Part shown: positions 45,500 to 56,273 of the stretch, one piece after another | Layout of the letters: every line of letters starts with the position of its first letter | Position numbering within the stretch: the stretch's first letter is position 1 | From: Sabellastarte sp. h YS-2021 | Taxonomy: Eukaryota; Annelida; Polychaeta; Sabellida; Sabellidae | DNA: 64,000 nt | Assembly: GCA_964017235.1 (NCBI GenBank) | Contig: OZ024936.1 | Coordinates: 32,882,040 to 32,946,039 of the forward strand | Direction: 5' to 3' | Notes under the pieces: model-generated | Told to the model about the DNA's origin: nothing | Database searches by the model: none | What the model saw: the letters and a program-made list of their open reading frames with translations, nothing else | Translations under genes and position numbers: made by a program

Positions 45500-46560
45500 T
45501 TATGGCTGATTATAATTTTAAAGCAATAAGTTCATTGAAATTTGTCAACTGAAAAACCTTGCCTAGTATAACGAACATCTGACAAACATTAATTTGACAC
45601 AGATTGACAATGGCAGGGGAAGGTATAGTCAGTTTACAAACTTTGGTCTTTTCTGTGACTAAGTTGTCACAACTAAAATTCATGTGGCCTAATCAACTAC
45701 AACAATTGCCCCATATTAAACTGGCAATTGAAATAAATAATATAAAGAAGATATATATTGTTATCTTACCCATTCTGGGTAAAGTTTTGGGTAAATTCTG
45801 TCCAAATCTTTACTTGAAAACCTGCAGCCCACTTCATGAACTTCCCGACTTTCCTGCATGCATCAGGTGATCACCAAACGTTCAGGAAAACAAACTATAT
45901 ATATGTATACGACAAATACTTTGACTGCGGTTTTCAGTGCAGGTAACTGTAAGTACGTAAACTACAATAGGTGTGTGGTACCTACAATTGGTATGTACCC
46001 ATTAGCCACTGATTATGTTTCCAATGCAATAATTTTAATGAAATTTGTCACCTAACAAACCTTTAACAGTATGAGAAATATCTGATGAACATTGATTTGA
46101 CTGTAGAATGACAATAACACAGGAAGTTAGTCAATTGACAAACTTTGCTCTATTTCGCAACTAATTTGTGACAACTAAAATACATACATGGTCAACTACA
46201 AAAGTAACACTAAATTAACAGTTGAAACATATAGCATAAAGAAGATAAAAATTGATATGCTACCCATTCCAAATAAGTCTATGCATCTATTTCTTTCCAA
46301 ATTTTTTGGAAAACATTCAGCAGCAAGTCACTTTATTATGATGGGTGACAATAGAGGATTCTATCCAACTCACATTTACAACTGTCTGTAAATTGCCTAT
46401 TTCTCAATTTCAGCTTCGAATATTCATTTCAATTCAACGTATACACCAAGTAGCAATTAATATTAGCTATTGCTTTACTGTATATGGAGATATTTTGTTT
46501 AAAACATACCTGCTTCATAAACTCCCTTCTGTAACTTCTTCCACCATGCCACGTGGGTAA
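45500..46560 (+). repeat. Diverged direct duplication of about 350-400 bp
   Basis: The segments near 45530-45860 and 46020-46370 share order and words: AAATTTGTCA, ACATTgATTTGAC, ATGACAATrrCA, GTGACAACTAAAA, CAACTACAA, ATAAAGAAGATA and TACCCATTC. They are separated by about 490 bp. The nature of the repeat is unknown. Confidence 0.6.
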
Positions 46561-46675
46561 TACTAAAAATGAAATAGTGACAAACATTAATCGGTGACAA
46601 TTTGAGAGACAAATAAATTACAGGTGTTAATTCGACCACGGTTTTCAGTGTATGTTAATGTTTTTTTCTGAAACA

Positions 46676-47045
46676 GATGAGAGTTGGAGGAGAATATACC
46701 TCATCAGGTAAATCATTCCAAACTGTGGGAGCATCAAAAGCAAATCTGCGGCCAAAGTGTTTTTTATTTATGTATAGATGGATAGAATTGAGCAACCTCC
46801 AAGGCCCTTTTATCTGGACAGTTGTATCTTATACTATATCTTCCAAAACAAGTAGACAAAAGAGAACCAAAGTAATTGGGATGACCACTGTGAAGAAACT
46901 TGTAAACTAAAGCGGCCGTTTTGAAAATACAGCAAAATTCATGTCTTACAAGCATGTCTTACAAATATTGTGGATATGATCAGGAAAAGAAAAATTAGCA
47001 GCAAACCAAACACCAAGGTTCTTTAAAACAACTGCAAATGAATAT
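46676..47045 (-). pseudogene. LINE-B fragment with internal deletion
   Basis: On the minus strand: VVLKNLGVWFAANFSF and CKTCL, then a deletion, then FCCIFKTAALVYKFLHSGHP, YNCPDKRALEVAQFYPSIHK, and FAFDAPTVWNDLPDE near the left end. It is closely like the LINE-B at 26110-30010. Confidence 0.8.
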
Positions 47046-48446
47046 TACAACAATATTTCTTCTTCACAAATTATTGTCAATTGAGAACTGAAAGCTCTTG
47101 TATGACAGACAATGTGTAGTATATCCTAATAAAGTCACTTCATTCATTATTTATTCTTTACTGGAATATTTGTCACAGGGATAGAGCATGAGTGCCAATT
47201 TTTCATTACTTCGATTTCGAAGTATGTTATTCAGTCAGTTTGTATGTTTGTTTGTTTGTATTTTTAGCACATTCCAGGCCACAATTTTGAAGCTAGGTTC
47301 TCATTTTTTCCCCTATAATATTGTCAGGTGTCAGAATAGAGAAGGACTGCATTTCAACAAATCGGTAGCATTTTCACATAGCTATGGCCATTTTAGCTAC
47401 TCTGAGTAAATAACTTATATAACTCTGAAATTATTGAATTTAGAGTGTTTCTATTAAATAGGTTGTTGAGGTACTTTATCTTTAGTTATAAGATGGTACA
47501 TAGTTTGGAGCTCTGTTGCATTAGCTAAGCAATTTTTGTGCCATAAAAACTATCAGAAGCTCCGTAATAATACCTTTGTAATGATATAAATACATGATTT
47601 CTGAAATATTTATGAACAATTGACACTATTTTTCAAATATATCTGTACAAGTATATCCCGTCTACACAAGTCTGTCCTATAAAAATGTTTATGCTGTACA
47701 AAGTGTTGCTGGTCACTGTCTCCCTACACAGTTTCATGTTTAAATTAAAATAGATGGATGATGATAGAATATGTTTTAACACTGTGAGGCTGGTCACATC
47801 CATGCAGTTAAGCATTTTGGTCTCTTCGGGTGCATCTTGTTCTTTACTTGATTTGCTTATTCCAATGCTTTTCATGCAATCAGCAGAATCAGCAGCATCA
47901 TTATAGCAAACCTTGACATCTCTGTTGGTAGAAGCTAAGGTGATATTAATATATAGGGTTATAGTTAGTAATCTCAGTTTTTGTTGTCAAGTATACCTAG
48001 ACCCTCTGGATTCTGCTGCACCAATTTTGTTTTAGTGTTTGCATTTTAGGGAACTTGTACCCTCTTTTGCTTCTTCTTCTTTCGTTTCTAACAGGTTGAC
48101 TACCTGATGAAAAGTGAAAAGTTGTTACCTTCTTTTCCATACCCAACTGATCACTGTTGTATTTATTTAGTGTCTATGCAATGTCTGTATAAGGTCTACA
48201 TAAAATCACCATCCGTTTTATTTTCATAAGGCTGACTATATCCTTTTATTAACCTAAAATAATAGTCTATTACTATATCCGAGATTTAGTACAACAGTAA
48301 TGCCAGAGTTATGATATCCAATGAAAATGCAGTTTACATATTGCCGGAACTGAAATCATGCATTGAGACAAAAAGATGGTTTTCTAAAATTAATTTTTGT
48401 TTTGTTTAATAAATAACGCAATCAACTTGACTTTTTCCTCTCCATT
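47046..48446. promoter_or_regulatory. Upstream region of UBR5, promoter not resolved
   Basis: About 1.4 kb of AT-rich DNA without recognised elements lies before the UBR5 start codon, one of the longest repeat-free stretches here. The transcription start and any 5' UTR introns cannot be placed from sequence. Positioning as promoter or 5' UTR is inference. Confidence 0.35.
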
Positions 48447-48508
48447 ATGAATTCCCTGCATTTTATTGTGCAACCTGTGCCAGTTACAGAAGAACAAATA
48501 AATGAAAG
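48447..48508 (+). CDS. UBR5: UBR5 coding exon 1 (start codon)
   Basis: UBR5 (hyd in flies) is a very large HECT-type E3 ubiquitin ligase of the N-degron pathway. It acts in nucleus and cytoplasm, and in families known to me carries a UBA domain, an RCC1-like region, a UBR box, an MLLE/PABC domain and a C-terminal HECT domain. This exon encodes MNSLHFIVQPVPVTEEQINE plus two bases; vertebrate UBR5 begins [20 protein letters not shown], so the ATG at 48447 is the start. The donor is AAAG|GTTGGT. Seven exons in the window add up to 796 coding bases (265 codons), all in phase, reaching the end of the UBA domain. The UBR, MLLE and HECT domains lie to the right of the window. The gene diverges from RBM19. 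Confidence 0.95.
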
Positions 48509-48774
48509 GTTGGTTTCAGTTGCTTCATACAAATGTCATGAACCCACACGATGTTGTTTTATCAGGGACTTCGTAATTTAATCGTTATTTCAGTGTGCCC
48601 AGTTGTTGGATTTTCGACTATTGTTATGATGGGCAAAGTTAAACGAATAAAGTGAAATTGAAAAGAAAATCAAACCTTGCCAAATACATATGTGAATTGA
48701 CGATTTGTCCCAGTTTTCTCCCCAATACTGAAGTACTGCTTACTACCAATTATCTCCGGGTACCAATATTATGG

Positions 48775-48990
48775 TCTATAGGCAAATTGCTGACAAGACA
48801 ACTCACAGACATCAATTCGCTGACAAATTTTAAATTAACGACATTACCCCATTTTTGCCATTCTTTCGATGAAAAGATGTTACAATATTAAAAAAAAACC
48901 ATCTGATTCTGTGGTAGACGTGGTTACCTCGGCTCTACTTTACTTGCGTGTAGAGCCGTGGCATGACCCCACATAAAACTGTAGATTTGT
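48775..48990. repeat. Relic of the 20284-type palindromic element
   Basis: Carries GGTTACCTCGGCTCTACTTT and CTTGCGTGTAGAGCCG near 48911-48960 (hairpin with a 9-bp GGCTCTAC-type stem), then the CCCCACATAAAACT block seen at 20328. Decayed TCGCTGACA words lie near 48785-48830. Confidence 0.65.
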
Positions 48991-49123
48991 GCATATCTCT
49001 ATACAGATAAAGCACCTTTTTGTTATCCAAAAGATGGAATCATCTGTCATTTTATGGTGAATGGTCTTAAGTAAGCACACATACTTTAAACTTGAGAAGT
49101 CTCATCACATTTTCGTAATATAC

Positions 49124-49343
49124 TGGTCGGCCAGTGAATTTCGTCACCCCAGTGAAGTTCGTCACCTGCCGTAAAAACACTTGAGGACAGGCAATATTCA
49201 CATTTAAATAAATGGAATAGCTTCTTTCAATGGCAAGGTATACATATATGCTGTAACTGGACAGTAAAAACTCTTTAATATTGTCATAAAATGCAGGTGA
49301 CGAACTTCACTGGGGTGACAAACTTCACTGGCTGAGCAGTAAC
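49124..49343. mobile_element. 220-bp MITE with about 45-bp TIRs
   Basis: The left end carries GCCAGTGAATTTCGTCACC and CCAGTGAAGTTCGTCACCTG. The right end carries their inverse (CAGGTGACGAACTTCACTGG and GTGACAAACTTCACTGGCTG). The interior is non-coding. Confidence 0.8.
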
Positions 49344-49407
49344 ATGTTTTAATGAAGGGAATTTAATGATTGAAGATATATAATACTGTACTGCTTGGGG
49401 TTGTACT

Positions 49408-50095
49408 ACTCAGCCAGTGAATTTTGTCACCCGCCATTTAATAGGGATGGGTCGGTATGAAAAATATGTACATCGGGAGGTCGCCAACGCAAAACCGTAC
49501 CGATTCCGGGATTCCGAGTTTCCTCTTCACGACATCACAATAAAAGTGATCAAATGCGCGAAATACGAGAAAAAAGCTTATAATTTCTTCAGATTTCTTG
49601 TTTGTTCCCAATATTTTAGGTTTTCCTTCAGTTATATGAACTGACAAGCAAAATTGAGGTTATAAATTGTTGTAACCTAAACATGGCAGTTCTGCTCAAC
49701 GTAATCGATAGTACTGTATAAAGTCTGCAAATGCATGAAAATTGGGGAGAAAAGCTTATAATTTCTTCAGATTTTGGGTATGTTTCTAATATTTTAACTC
49801 TTCCTTCCATTATACGTGCTGACAAGCGAAGTGGCGGTTGTAAAATCTCATTACCGACATTACAGTATTTCTGTAAAATGCTCTCGATACCGAGATACCG
49901 GACCTACCGACACATCCCTACAATTTAAGCCTTTATAGTAAAGACCAGCAATATTTTTGTTTAAACACATGTAACCACAGTTTGCATTATTAAAATGTAT
50001 TTCAGTGATGAAACTTAAGTATAAAATTGTGTTAATATTATCAAAACATGCAGATGACGAAATTCACTGGGTGACAAAATTCACTGCCCGAGCCA
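49408..50095. mobile_element. Second GTCACC MITE, split by a hAT-like MITE
   Basis: Left end CAGCCAGTGAATTTTGTCAC; right end GTGACAAAATTCACTG and GACGAAATTCACTGGGTGAC: the same family as 49124-49343. It was lengthened by the insertion at 49442-49920. Confidence 0.7.
49442..49920. mobile_element. hAT-like MITE, 479 bp
   Basis: Starts TAGGGATGGGTCGGTA and ends TACCGACACATCCCTA, near-perfect terminal inverted repeats. It is flanked by CCATTTAA (49434-49441) and CAATTTAA (49921-49928), 7 of 8 bases, fitting the 8-bp target duplication of hAT elements. Confidence 0.8.
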
Positions 50096-50364
50096 GTCTT
50101 CAAATGTTAAATGAACATTTTTTTCAGCACTTGTGTTGAACTTTGAATTGATTTGCTATTTTGAAGGAGTATGTAGCAGTCTTTCCCAATTGGTGATGGT
50201 AAAATGGAGATTTTCACTTTCCGTAATTGATTAGATGGCAATAGTAGCTGAAACCTGTACATCAGATTATAGGAGTCTGAAGTTTTGTACTAATAGAAAC
50301 TCATAAAATTAACCAGGGTATATCCCAGGACTCTATCAATACTGATATTTCTAACTCCTCACAT

Positions 50365-50740
50365 TAGTGTTGTTAACGGTTTTCCGGTATGCGGTATTTC
50401 GTTTCGTTTTGGTAGAAAAAACGAAATCCGCAAAGAATATTTGGGAACCGGTTATTGAAGAAGTTATTATTTTAGGCTTTCTAATGGCTGATACTTCATC
50501 AAAACGACCAAAAATATACATAATTTGTTAAATTTATCACATTTTTAGTTTATATTGAGCAAAAGTCATGTTTACATACGTTTTAATATCTCACGAAAGC
50601 CATTTCCAGTTGCAAGTTCTGGTTCATGTACGTCCCGCGAGAAATAATCACTGCCAGTAACAAGCATACGAAATACCGGATTTCCTTCGTTTCAAAGCCC
50701 CGGTAACCGGTTTTGATTTCTGTAAACGATGCCACCACTA
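50365..50740. mobile_element. hAT-like MITE, 376 bp, perfect 8-bp duplication
   Basis: Ends TAGTGTTGTTAACGG and ...ATGCCACCACTA; inside are CCGGTATGCGGTATTTCG and its rough inverse near the right end. CCTCACAT lies on both sides (50357-50364 and 50741-50748). A truncated relative is at 58932-59105. Confidence 0.87.
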
Positions 50741-50869
50741 CCTCACATCAATATATGGTTGTTGTACCCATAGTTAACATGGGTGGACGCAAAGACAAAC
50801 AAACATGGAGAGAAACAGCCTTAAGAAATTTTTTAAATGTGTTATGAACAACAAAGTTTATACAAGCTT

Positions 50870-50945
50870 GTCAAGGTGCTCAGTGGCCTAGTGGTTAGCA
50901 AGTTTGGTATCTAATCACAGGCTGTCGCCTCTGTGTGGGTTCACT
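50870..50945 (+). repeat. tRNA-like SINE head relic
   Basis: An A-box-like stretch (TGGCCTAGTGGTTAGCA) and a B-box-like stretch (GTGGGTTCACTTCGAA), about 45 bp apart. No complete tRNA fold, so not called as a tRNA gene. Confidence 0.45.
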
Positions 50946-51460
50946 TCGAACAAGTTGCAATGCTGAGGATAAATATTTATTATATAAAGTTATATATAAA
51001 AAGGCACAACTAAAACCCCGCTAGTTTAAATCTAGTGTTTATGTTGGTTAACTATGTCAGTGACATTAAAGAGTAAATTTTGATGATATCATGAATTAAT
51101 ATGTACAGATTTTGACAAAAAACTTTATTATTGCGATTGACGTATGTTAATAATTCTGATATTGAAATATTGATTGATACACCAACCTTAATTTTCATTC
51201 AATATTGATCCTTCATATATCGGCCATTCCCTATACTAGCATATATATATATATATCTGATATTAAAATCACTTAGACCAGAATGTGGAATGGACCGGAT
51301 TATGGTACATCAATGCAAAATTCTGCATGTTGGTTGTATGCATGTGGTTTTGAACAACAAGAAGTTAATGCTTAGTTGTGTGCGTCTATCAGTATGTTTC
51401 CCTTCAGTGGCAAATTTAGAGACGTGAAACATAGCTTTCATGTACTGGATTTTTGTAATT

Positions 51461-52921
51461 ATGTCCACCCCACTGGGGGTGGACATATTATTTTTGCTTT
51501 TTCCGGCGTCCGGTGTCCGGCGTCCCACTTGGTTTCCAGACATTTTAGGCAACAGTTCTTATCCTATCTTTACGAAATTTGGCATGCAGGTTTATTGGGT
51601 TAATAGCTTGTATGGGATTGCTTTTGGTGATGATAGCTCTATAGCTAACTGAGTAATAGCTACTTTGCTACTTTTGAGTAGCTCTTTGGTTTCCAGACAT
51701 TTTAAGGAATGCTATTAAGCCTAGCTTTCTGAAATTTAGTATGGAGGTTCATTGGGTTAATAGCTTGTATGGGATTGCTTTTGGGGGGAATTGCTTCATA
51801 GATGAGTGAGTAATTCATTAATGAGTAATTAGCTATTTTGAATACTGAAAAAGGCAAATGTGCTCATATCTCCTAAACCGTGCAAGATAGAGCGATTTCG
51901 TCGAAATTTTCGACCCACAGGGTATCTAAGGAATGTACTCTTTGCAATTTTCAAAAATTTTCCCCTCCCCAAAAATGGCAGCCATTTTGAATTTTCGAAT
52001 TTTTGCCAAAAATGGCAAAACACAAATTTGCTTAACTATCTCCTTAACCGTGCGAGATAGAGCGATTTCGTCGAAATTTTCGACCCACAGGGTATCTAAG
52101 GAATGTACTCTTTGCAATTTTCCAAAAATTTTCCCCTCCCCAAAAATGGCGGCCATTTTGAATTTTCGAATTTTTGCCAAAAATGGCAAAACACGAATTT
52201 GCTTCTATCTCCTTAACCGTGCGAGATAGAGCGATTTCGTCGAAATTTTCGACCCACAGGGTATCTAAGGAATGTACTCTTTGCAATTTTCGAAAAATTT
52301 TCCCCTCCCCAAAAATGGCGGCCATTTTGAATTTTCGAATTTTTGCCAAAAATGGCAAAACACGAATTTGCTTCTATCTCCTTAACCGTGCGAGATAGAG
52401 CGATTTCGTCGAAATTTTCGACCCACAGGGTATCTAAGGAGTGTACTCTTTGCAATTTTCGAAAAATTTTCCCCTCCCCAAAAATGGCGGCCATTTTGAT
52501 TTTTCGAATTTTTGCCAAAAATGGCAAAACACAAAATTGCTTCTATCTCCTTAACCGTGCGAGATAGAGCGATTTCATCGAAATTTTCGACCCATAGGGT
52601 ATCTAAGAAATGTACTCTTGCCAATTTTCAAAAAATTTTCGTTTTCCCAAAAATGGCGGCCATTTTGAATTTTCAAATTTTTGCCAAAAATAGAAAAACA
52701 GGAATTTGCTTCTATCTTCTTAACCGTGCAAGATAGAGTGATTTCATCAAAATTTTCGACCCAACCAATGCAAAAAGGCATGAAGCTGAAATAATTTACA
52801 TCTACACTAATAAATATTTAAGCATCATTGATATATTTTACAAATGAAACAGGGTCTTGTAAGACTACTGTACAATTTTGGCAAAAGGTTCATGGGGTGG
52901 ACATTACACATGATAATGTGT
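51461..52921 (+). mobile_element. Tandem-core element, family 3, complete
   Basis: The left end is a hairpin at 51461-51486 (11-bp perfect stem, ACTG loop). ATGTCCACCCCA at 51461-51472 is exactly inverted at 52893-52904. The right end is a perfect 6-bp hairpin at 52906-52921 (ACACAT-GATA-ATGTGT). A unique left segment (which holds an internal direct duplication with GGTTTCCAGACATTTTA) precedes about five and a half 169-bp units. Same plan as families 1 and 2, with unrelated sequence. Confidence 0.85.
51870..52775 (+). repeat. 169-bp tandem repeat, about 5.5 units
   Basis: Units share TTAACCGTGCGAGATAGAGC, GTCGAAATTTTCGACCCA (itself a palindrome core, CGAAATTTTCG) and AAAAATGGCGGCCATTTTGA (containing the palindrome AAATGGCGGCCATTT with one central mismatch). 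The spacing of matching points (for example 52174, 52343 and 52512) is 169. Confidence 0.93.
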
Positions 52922-53035
52922 GTTCTTCTATGCTATCCTATTTCTATTTGCATCTACTATCAACAGGGCGTCCTATTTCTAGTTGTAAAATCCACTTGGT
53001 TTTCATGGTTGGTGTTTATTATGTATTTAATTCAG

Positions 53036-53162
53036 ATTTAGAGAGATTGCAGATAAGATCAGCAGACATGGTCATCAGAATGTTCCTGCATTTCAACAAC
53101 TTCAAAACATTGGTGTTCAACAAATAGTGATTGGCCCTTCATATTTGGCATTGCTACTTCAG
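53036..53162 (+). CDS. UBR5: UBR5 coding exon 2
   Basis: A 127-bp exon with a TTCAG acceptor and a CAG|GTATGT donor. It completes an arginine codon from exon 1, then reads FREIADKISRHG ... VQQIVIGPSYLALLLQ. Human UBR5 has LREVSEKLNKYN ... IKQCVVGPNHAAFLLE here. This is the conserved N-terminal segment before the DGRVCR motif. Confidence 0.94.
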
Positions 53163-53175
53163 GTATGTTGAATAC

Positions 53176-53576
53176 TAGGGGTGTTGCAGTAGCGAATTTT
53201 TTCCTCCAGTTTCACGTCTTCTACTTCCCGGTCAGTTACCAGTTAGGTTGAGTTAACCATCTTTTATTTAACAAAACATGAGAACCAAATAGTTTCCATA
53301 CAGTAAAACAGGAATTCTAACATAACAAGGATGTGTCCTCGATTCTGATTGGCTAAACGATGAAATATATGGTAGCTCTGAATTATCGCTTATCATGGCT
53401 TGTTGTTTTACAGTATAAAGCAAATAAAAGTGGATTATGACATTTATTTTGTATGTAAGGTTAGTAAAGTTACTTTATATTGAAGTGTAAGTGGAAAACC
53501 GGTAGCTGAATTTTATGACGGTTTGCAATAATTTATTTACCGTACCGACGATACCGGTACTACAGCAACAACCCTA
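53176..53576. mobile_element. hAT-like MITE 13 bp past the exon 2 donor
   Basis: The ends TAGGGGTGTTGCAGTAG and CTACAGCAACAACCCTA are near-perfect inverted repeats. It is flanked by TTGAATAC (53168-53175) and TCGAATAC (53577-53584), 7 of 8 matching. It fills more than half of the 678-bp intron 2. Confidence 0.8.
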
Positions 53577-53755
53577 TCGAATACAGTATAAAAAGTTATT
53601 TTGTTCTGATAAAATGTTTTCAAAATAAAAGAACTACTTTTTATATTTGGTGATGTACTTTTATCAATTTTGAAAAGTTTTAAAAATCTTAAATAAATCA
53701 ATTATCCATCAGTTTTTGCTACTTTTAAACACAGTGTAAAACTGATTGTTAAAAG

Positions 53756-53759
<4 letters not shown>

Positions 53760-53786
<27 letters not shown>
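53760..53786 (+). repeat. Poly-A tract in UBR5 intron 2
   Basis: About 27 adenines in a row, roughly 55 bp before the exon 3 acceptor. Possibly the tail of a lost retroelement. Confidence 0.9.
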
Positions 53787-53840
53787 CAGAAGGCAACCCT
53801 ATATGCAGCTTTTACTCCTGTTAGTATGTTTTCTGTCTAG

Positions 53841-53914
53841 GACGGCCGAGTGTGCAGAGTGGCCTACACCATTCATAGCGATAGATTGGATTTAAACAAA
53901 ACAGAACCAAAGCC
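53841..53914 (+). CDS. UBR5: UBR5 coding exon 3
   Basis: A 74-bp exon (CTAG acceptor, AAGCC|GTAAGT donor). Encodes DGRVCRVAYTIHSDRLDLNK and TEPK; human UBR5 has DGRVCRIGFSVQPDRLELGK. This resembles the first strand motifs of the N-terminal beta-propeller-like part. Confidence 0.95.
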
Positions 53915-54689
53915 GTAAGTAATAAATAACTGCATTGTTAAACATTAAAACTACGTAGTGCAGATGTACACTTATGGTTATATTGTTAACATATTCAACG
54001 CTGAAGGTTGCGAATATGGATAGGGGAAATTAAATTAAAAATTTTCATGGTGTACTCAAAATGTTGGAAAATATAAAATGTATTTCAAATTATTTCTATT
54101 TTTAGTCGAATCTTTGATTCGAGTTATGTACTGAGTTGCGGTCGCGATTTTAAAAGGGCCGTTTAAGCCCTTAAATATCAAATTCTTCATAATATTTGTT
54201 CACATATCGGTACATTAAGGTCTATACTATACACTCTGCCATTTTGAAGATTTTTAATGCTTTTATTCAGTTATATTTTATAAAGTAAAAAGCTTGTCTA
54301 GCACTTCGTCTGGCTTTCTCCAAGGACCCGTATGTCCTAGAAACTATTGTGTTTGCCATTGTAATGGCCTACTCGAAAGAGTCTTTTTTAACGGTTTCGT
54401 CTGCTGGTTTCTAGAGGTGAAACCCCAATTAATTTATTTGTCTGCAGGGTTTACCACGCAGTCACTGTTAATGTAAAATTGCTGTCTGCGCATCTACGTG
54501 TACTCCATTATTTGTCAAACAAATAAACCGCAAAGAAATTAATGAATGAAGTGACGTCACGGTAGTACTATACATTTTTCGTTTAGCCAATCAAAATCGA
54601 GATCACCTCTGGCAGAGACAATGAAAATATTCAAACTCCGTAGTTCTACATTCAACCACTCGAAGGCGCTTTTGTATGTCCTAGAAGTT

Positions 54690-56105
54690 ATCACGATGGG
54701 GGTTTCTAAACGTGAGGCTACGATGGGGTTTCTAACAACATTTTACAAATATATAATCCAGCAATATTTCTGTCTTCTCGCAATATTTAAAACAAATAAA
54801 ATATCAAATGCTGGTAGTTGTACACCCACACAGTGATGAAAACATGAGGCTACAATGGTGTTTCTAACAATATTTTACAAATATATAATCCAGCAATATT
54901 TTACTGTCGCCGCACCTCACTCTGTCTTCTCGCAATATATAAAACAAATAAAATATCAAATGCTGGTAGTTGTACATCCACAGAGTGATGAAAACGTGAG
55001 GCTACGATGGGGTTTCTGGCATTTTACAAATATATAATCCAGCAATATTTTACTGTCACCGCACCTCACTCTGTCTTCTCGCAATATTTAAAACAAATAA
55101 AATATCAAATGCTGGTAGTTGTACACCCACAGAGTGATGAAAACGTGAGGCTACGATGGGGTTTCTAACAATATTTTACAAATATATAATCCAGCAATAT
55201 TTTACTGTCACCGCACCTCACTGTCTTCTCGCAATATTTAAAACAAATAAAATATCAAATGCTGGTAGTTGTACACCCACAGAGTGATGAAAACGTGAGG
55301 CTACAATGGGGTTTCTAACAACATTTTACAAATATATAATCCAGCAATATTTTACTGTCGCCGCACCTCACTCTGTCTTCTCGCAATATATAAAACAAAT
55401 AAAATATCAAATGCTGGTAGTTGTACACCCACAGAGTGATGAAAACGTGAGGCTACGATGGGGTTTCTAACAATATTTTACAAATATATAATCCAGCAAT
55501 ATTTTACTGTCACCGCACCTCACTCTGTCTTCTCGCAATATTTAAAATAAAATATCAAATGCTGGTAGTTGTACACCCACAGAGTGATGAAAACGTGAGG
55601 CTACGATGGGGTTTCTAACAACATATTTTACAAATATATAATCCAGCAATATTTTACTGTCACCGCACCTCACTCTGTCTTCTCGCAATATTTAAAATAA
55701 AATATCAAATGCTGGTAGTTGTACACCCACAGAGTGATGAAAACGTGAGGCTACAATGGGGTTTCTAATAATATTTTACAAATATATGATCCAGCAATAT
55801 TTTACTGTCGCCGCACCCCACTCTGTTTTCTCGCAATATTTAAAACAAATAAAATATCAAATGCTGGTAGTTGTACACCCACAGAGTGATGAAAACGTGA
55901 GGCTACGATGGGGTTTCTAACAACATTTTACAAATATATAATCCAGCAATATTTCTGTCTTCTCGCAATATTTAAAACAAATAAAATATCAAATGCTGGT
56001 AGTTGTACACCACAGAGTGATGAAAACGTGAGGCTACGATGGGGTTTCTAACAACATTTTACAAATATATAATCCAGCAATATTTTACTGTCACCGCACC
56101 TCACT
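54690..56105 (-). repeat. About 150-bp tandem array, nine to ten units
   Basis: Units contain GTGAGGCTACGATGGGGTTT, ACAAATATATAATCCAGCAA, CACCGCACCTCACTCTG and AATGCTGGTAGTTGTACACC. They step by 149-152 bp where complete, less where a CACCGCACC segment is missing. The same unit, inverted, forms the core of the small element at 21399-21880. Clear terminal repeats are not seen here. Confidence 0.92.
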
Positions 56106-56273
56106 CTGTTTAGCGGGCGATAATACCAAGTTTACAGATTTCAACACCCACTGCTGTCCTAAGATTCGACTCCGTGGTTGGCAGAAGGCCAGCCACTTCA
56201 CCCTAGTTTAGATTTATGTCATTGAACTGGAATAGGAATTTGTGTTTGCATACCTTAATCAACATCAGTGTTT

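Larger units (their letters stand above)
48509..53035 (+). other. UBR5 intron 1, filled with mobile elements
   Basis: A 4.5-kb intron with a GTTGGT donor and a TTTAATTCAG acceptor. It holds a hairpin-end relic (48775-48990), two GTCACC MITEs, two hAT-like MITEs, a tRNA-like segment and a complete family 3 tandem-core element. Confidence 0.9.

Noticed and set aside
51829..52781. ORFs of 60-104 codons on both strands in UBR5 intron 1
   Set aside because: They come from the 169-bp tandem units and recur every 169 bp.
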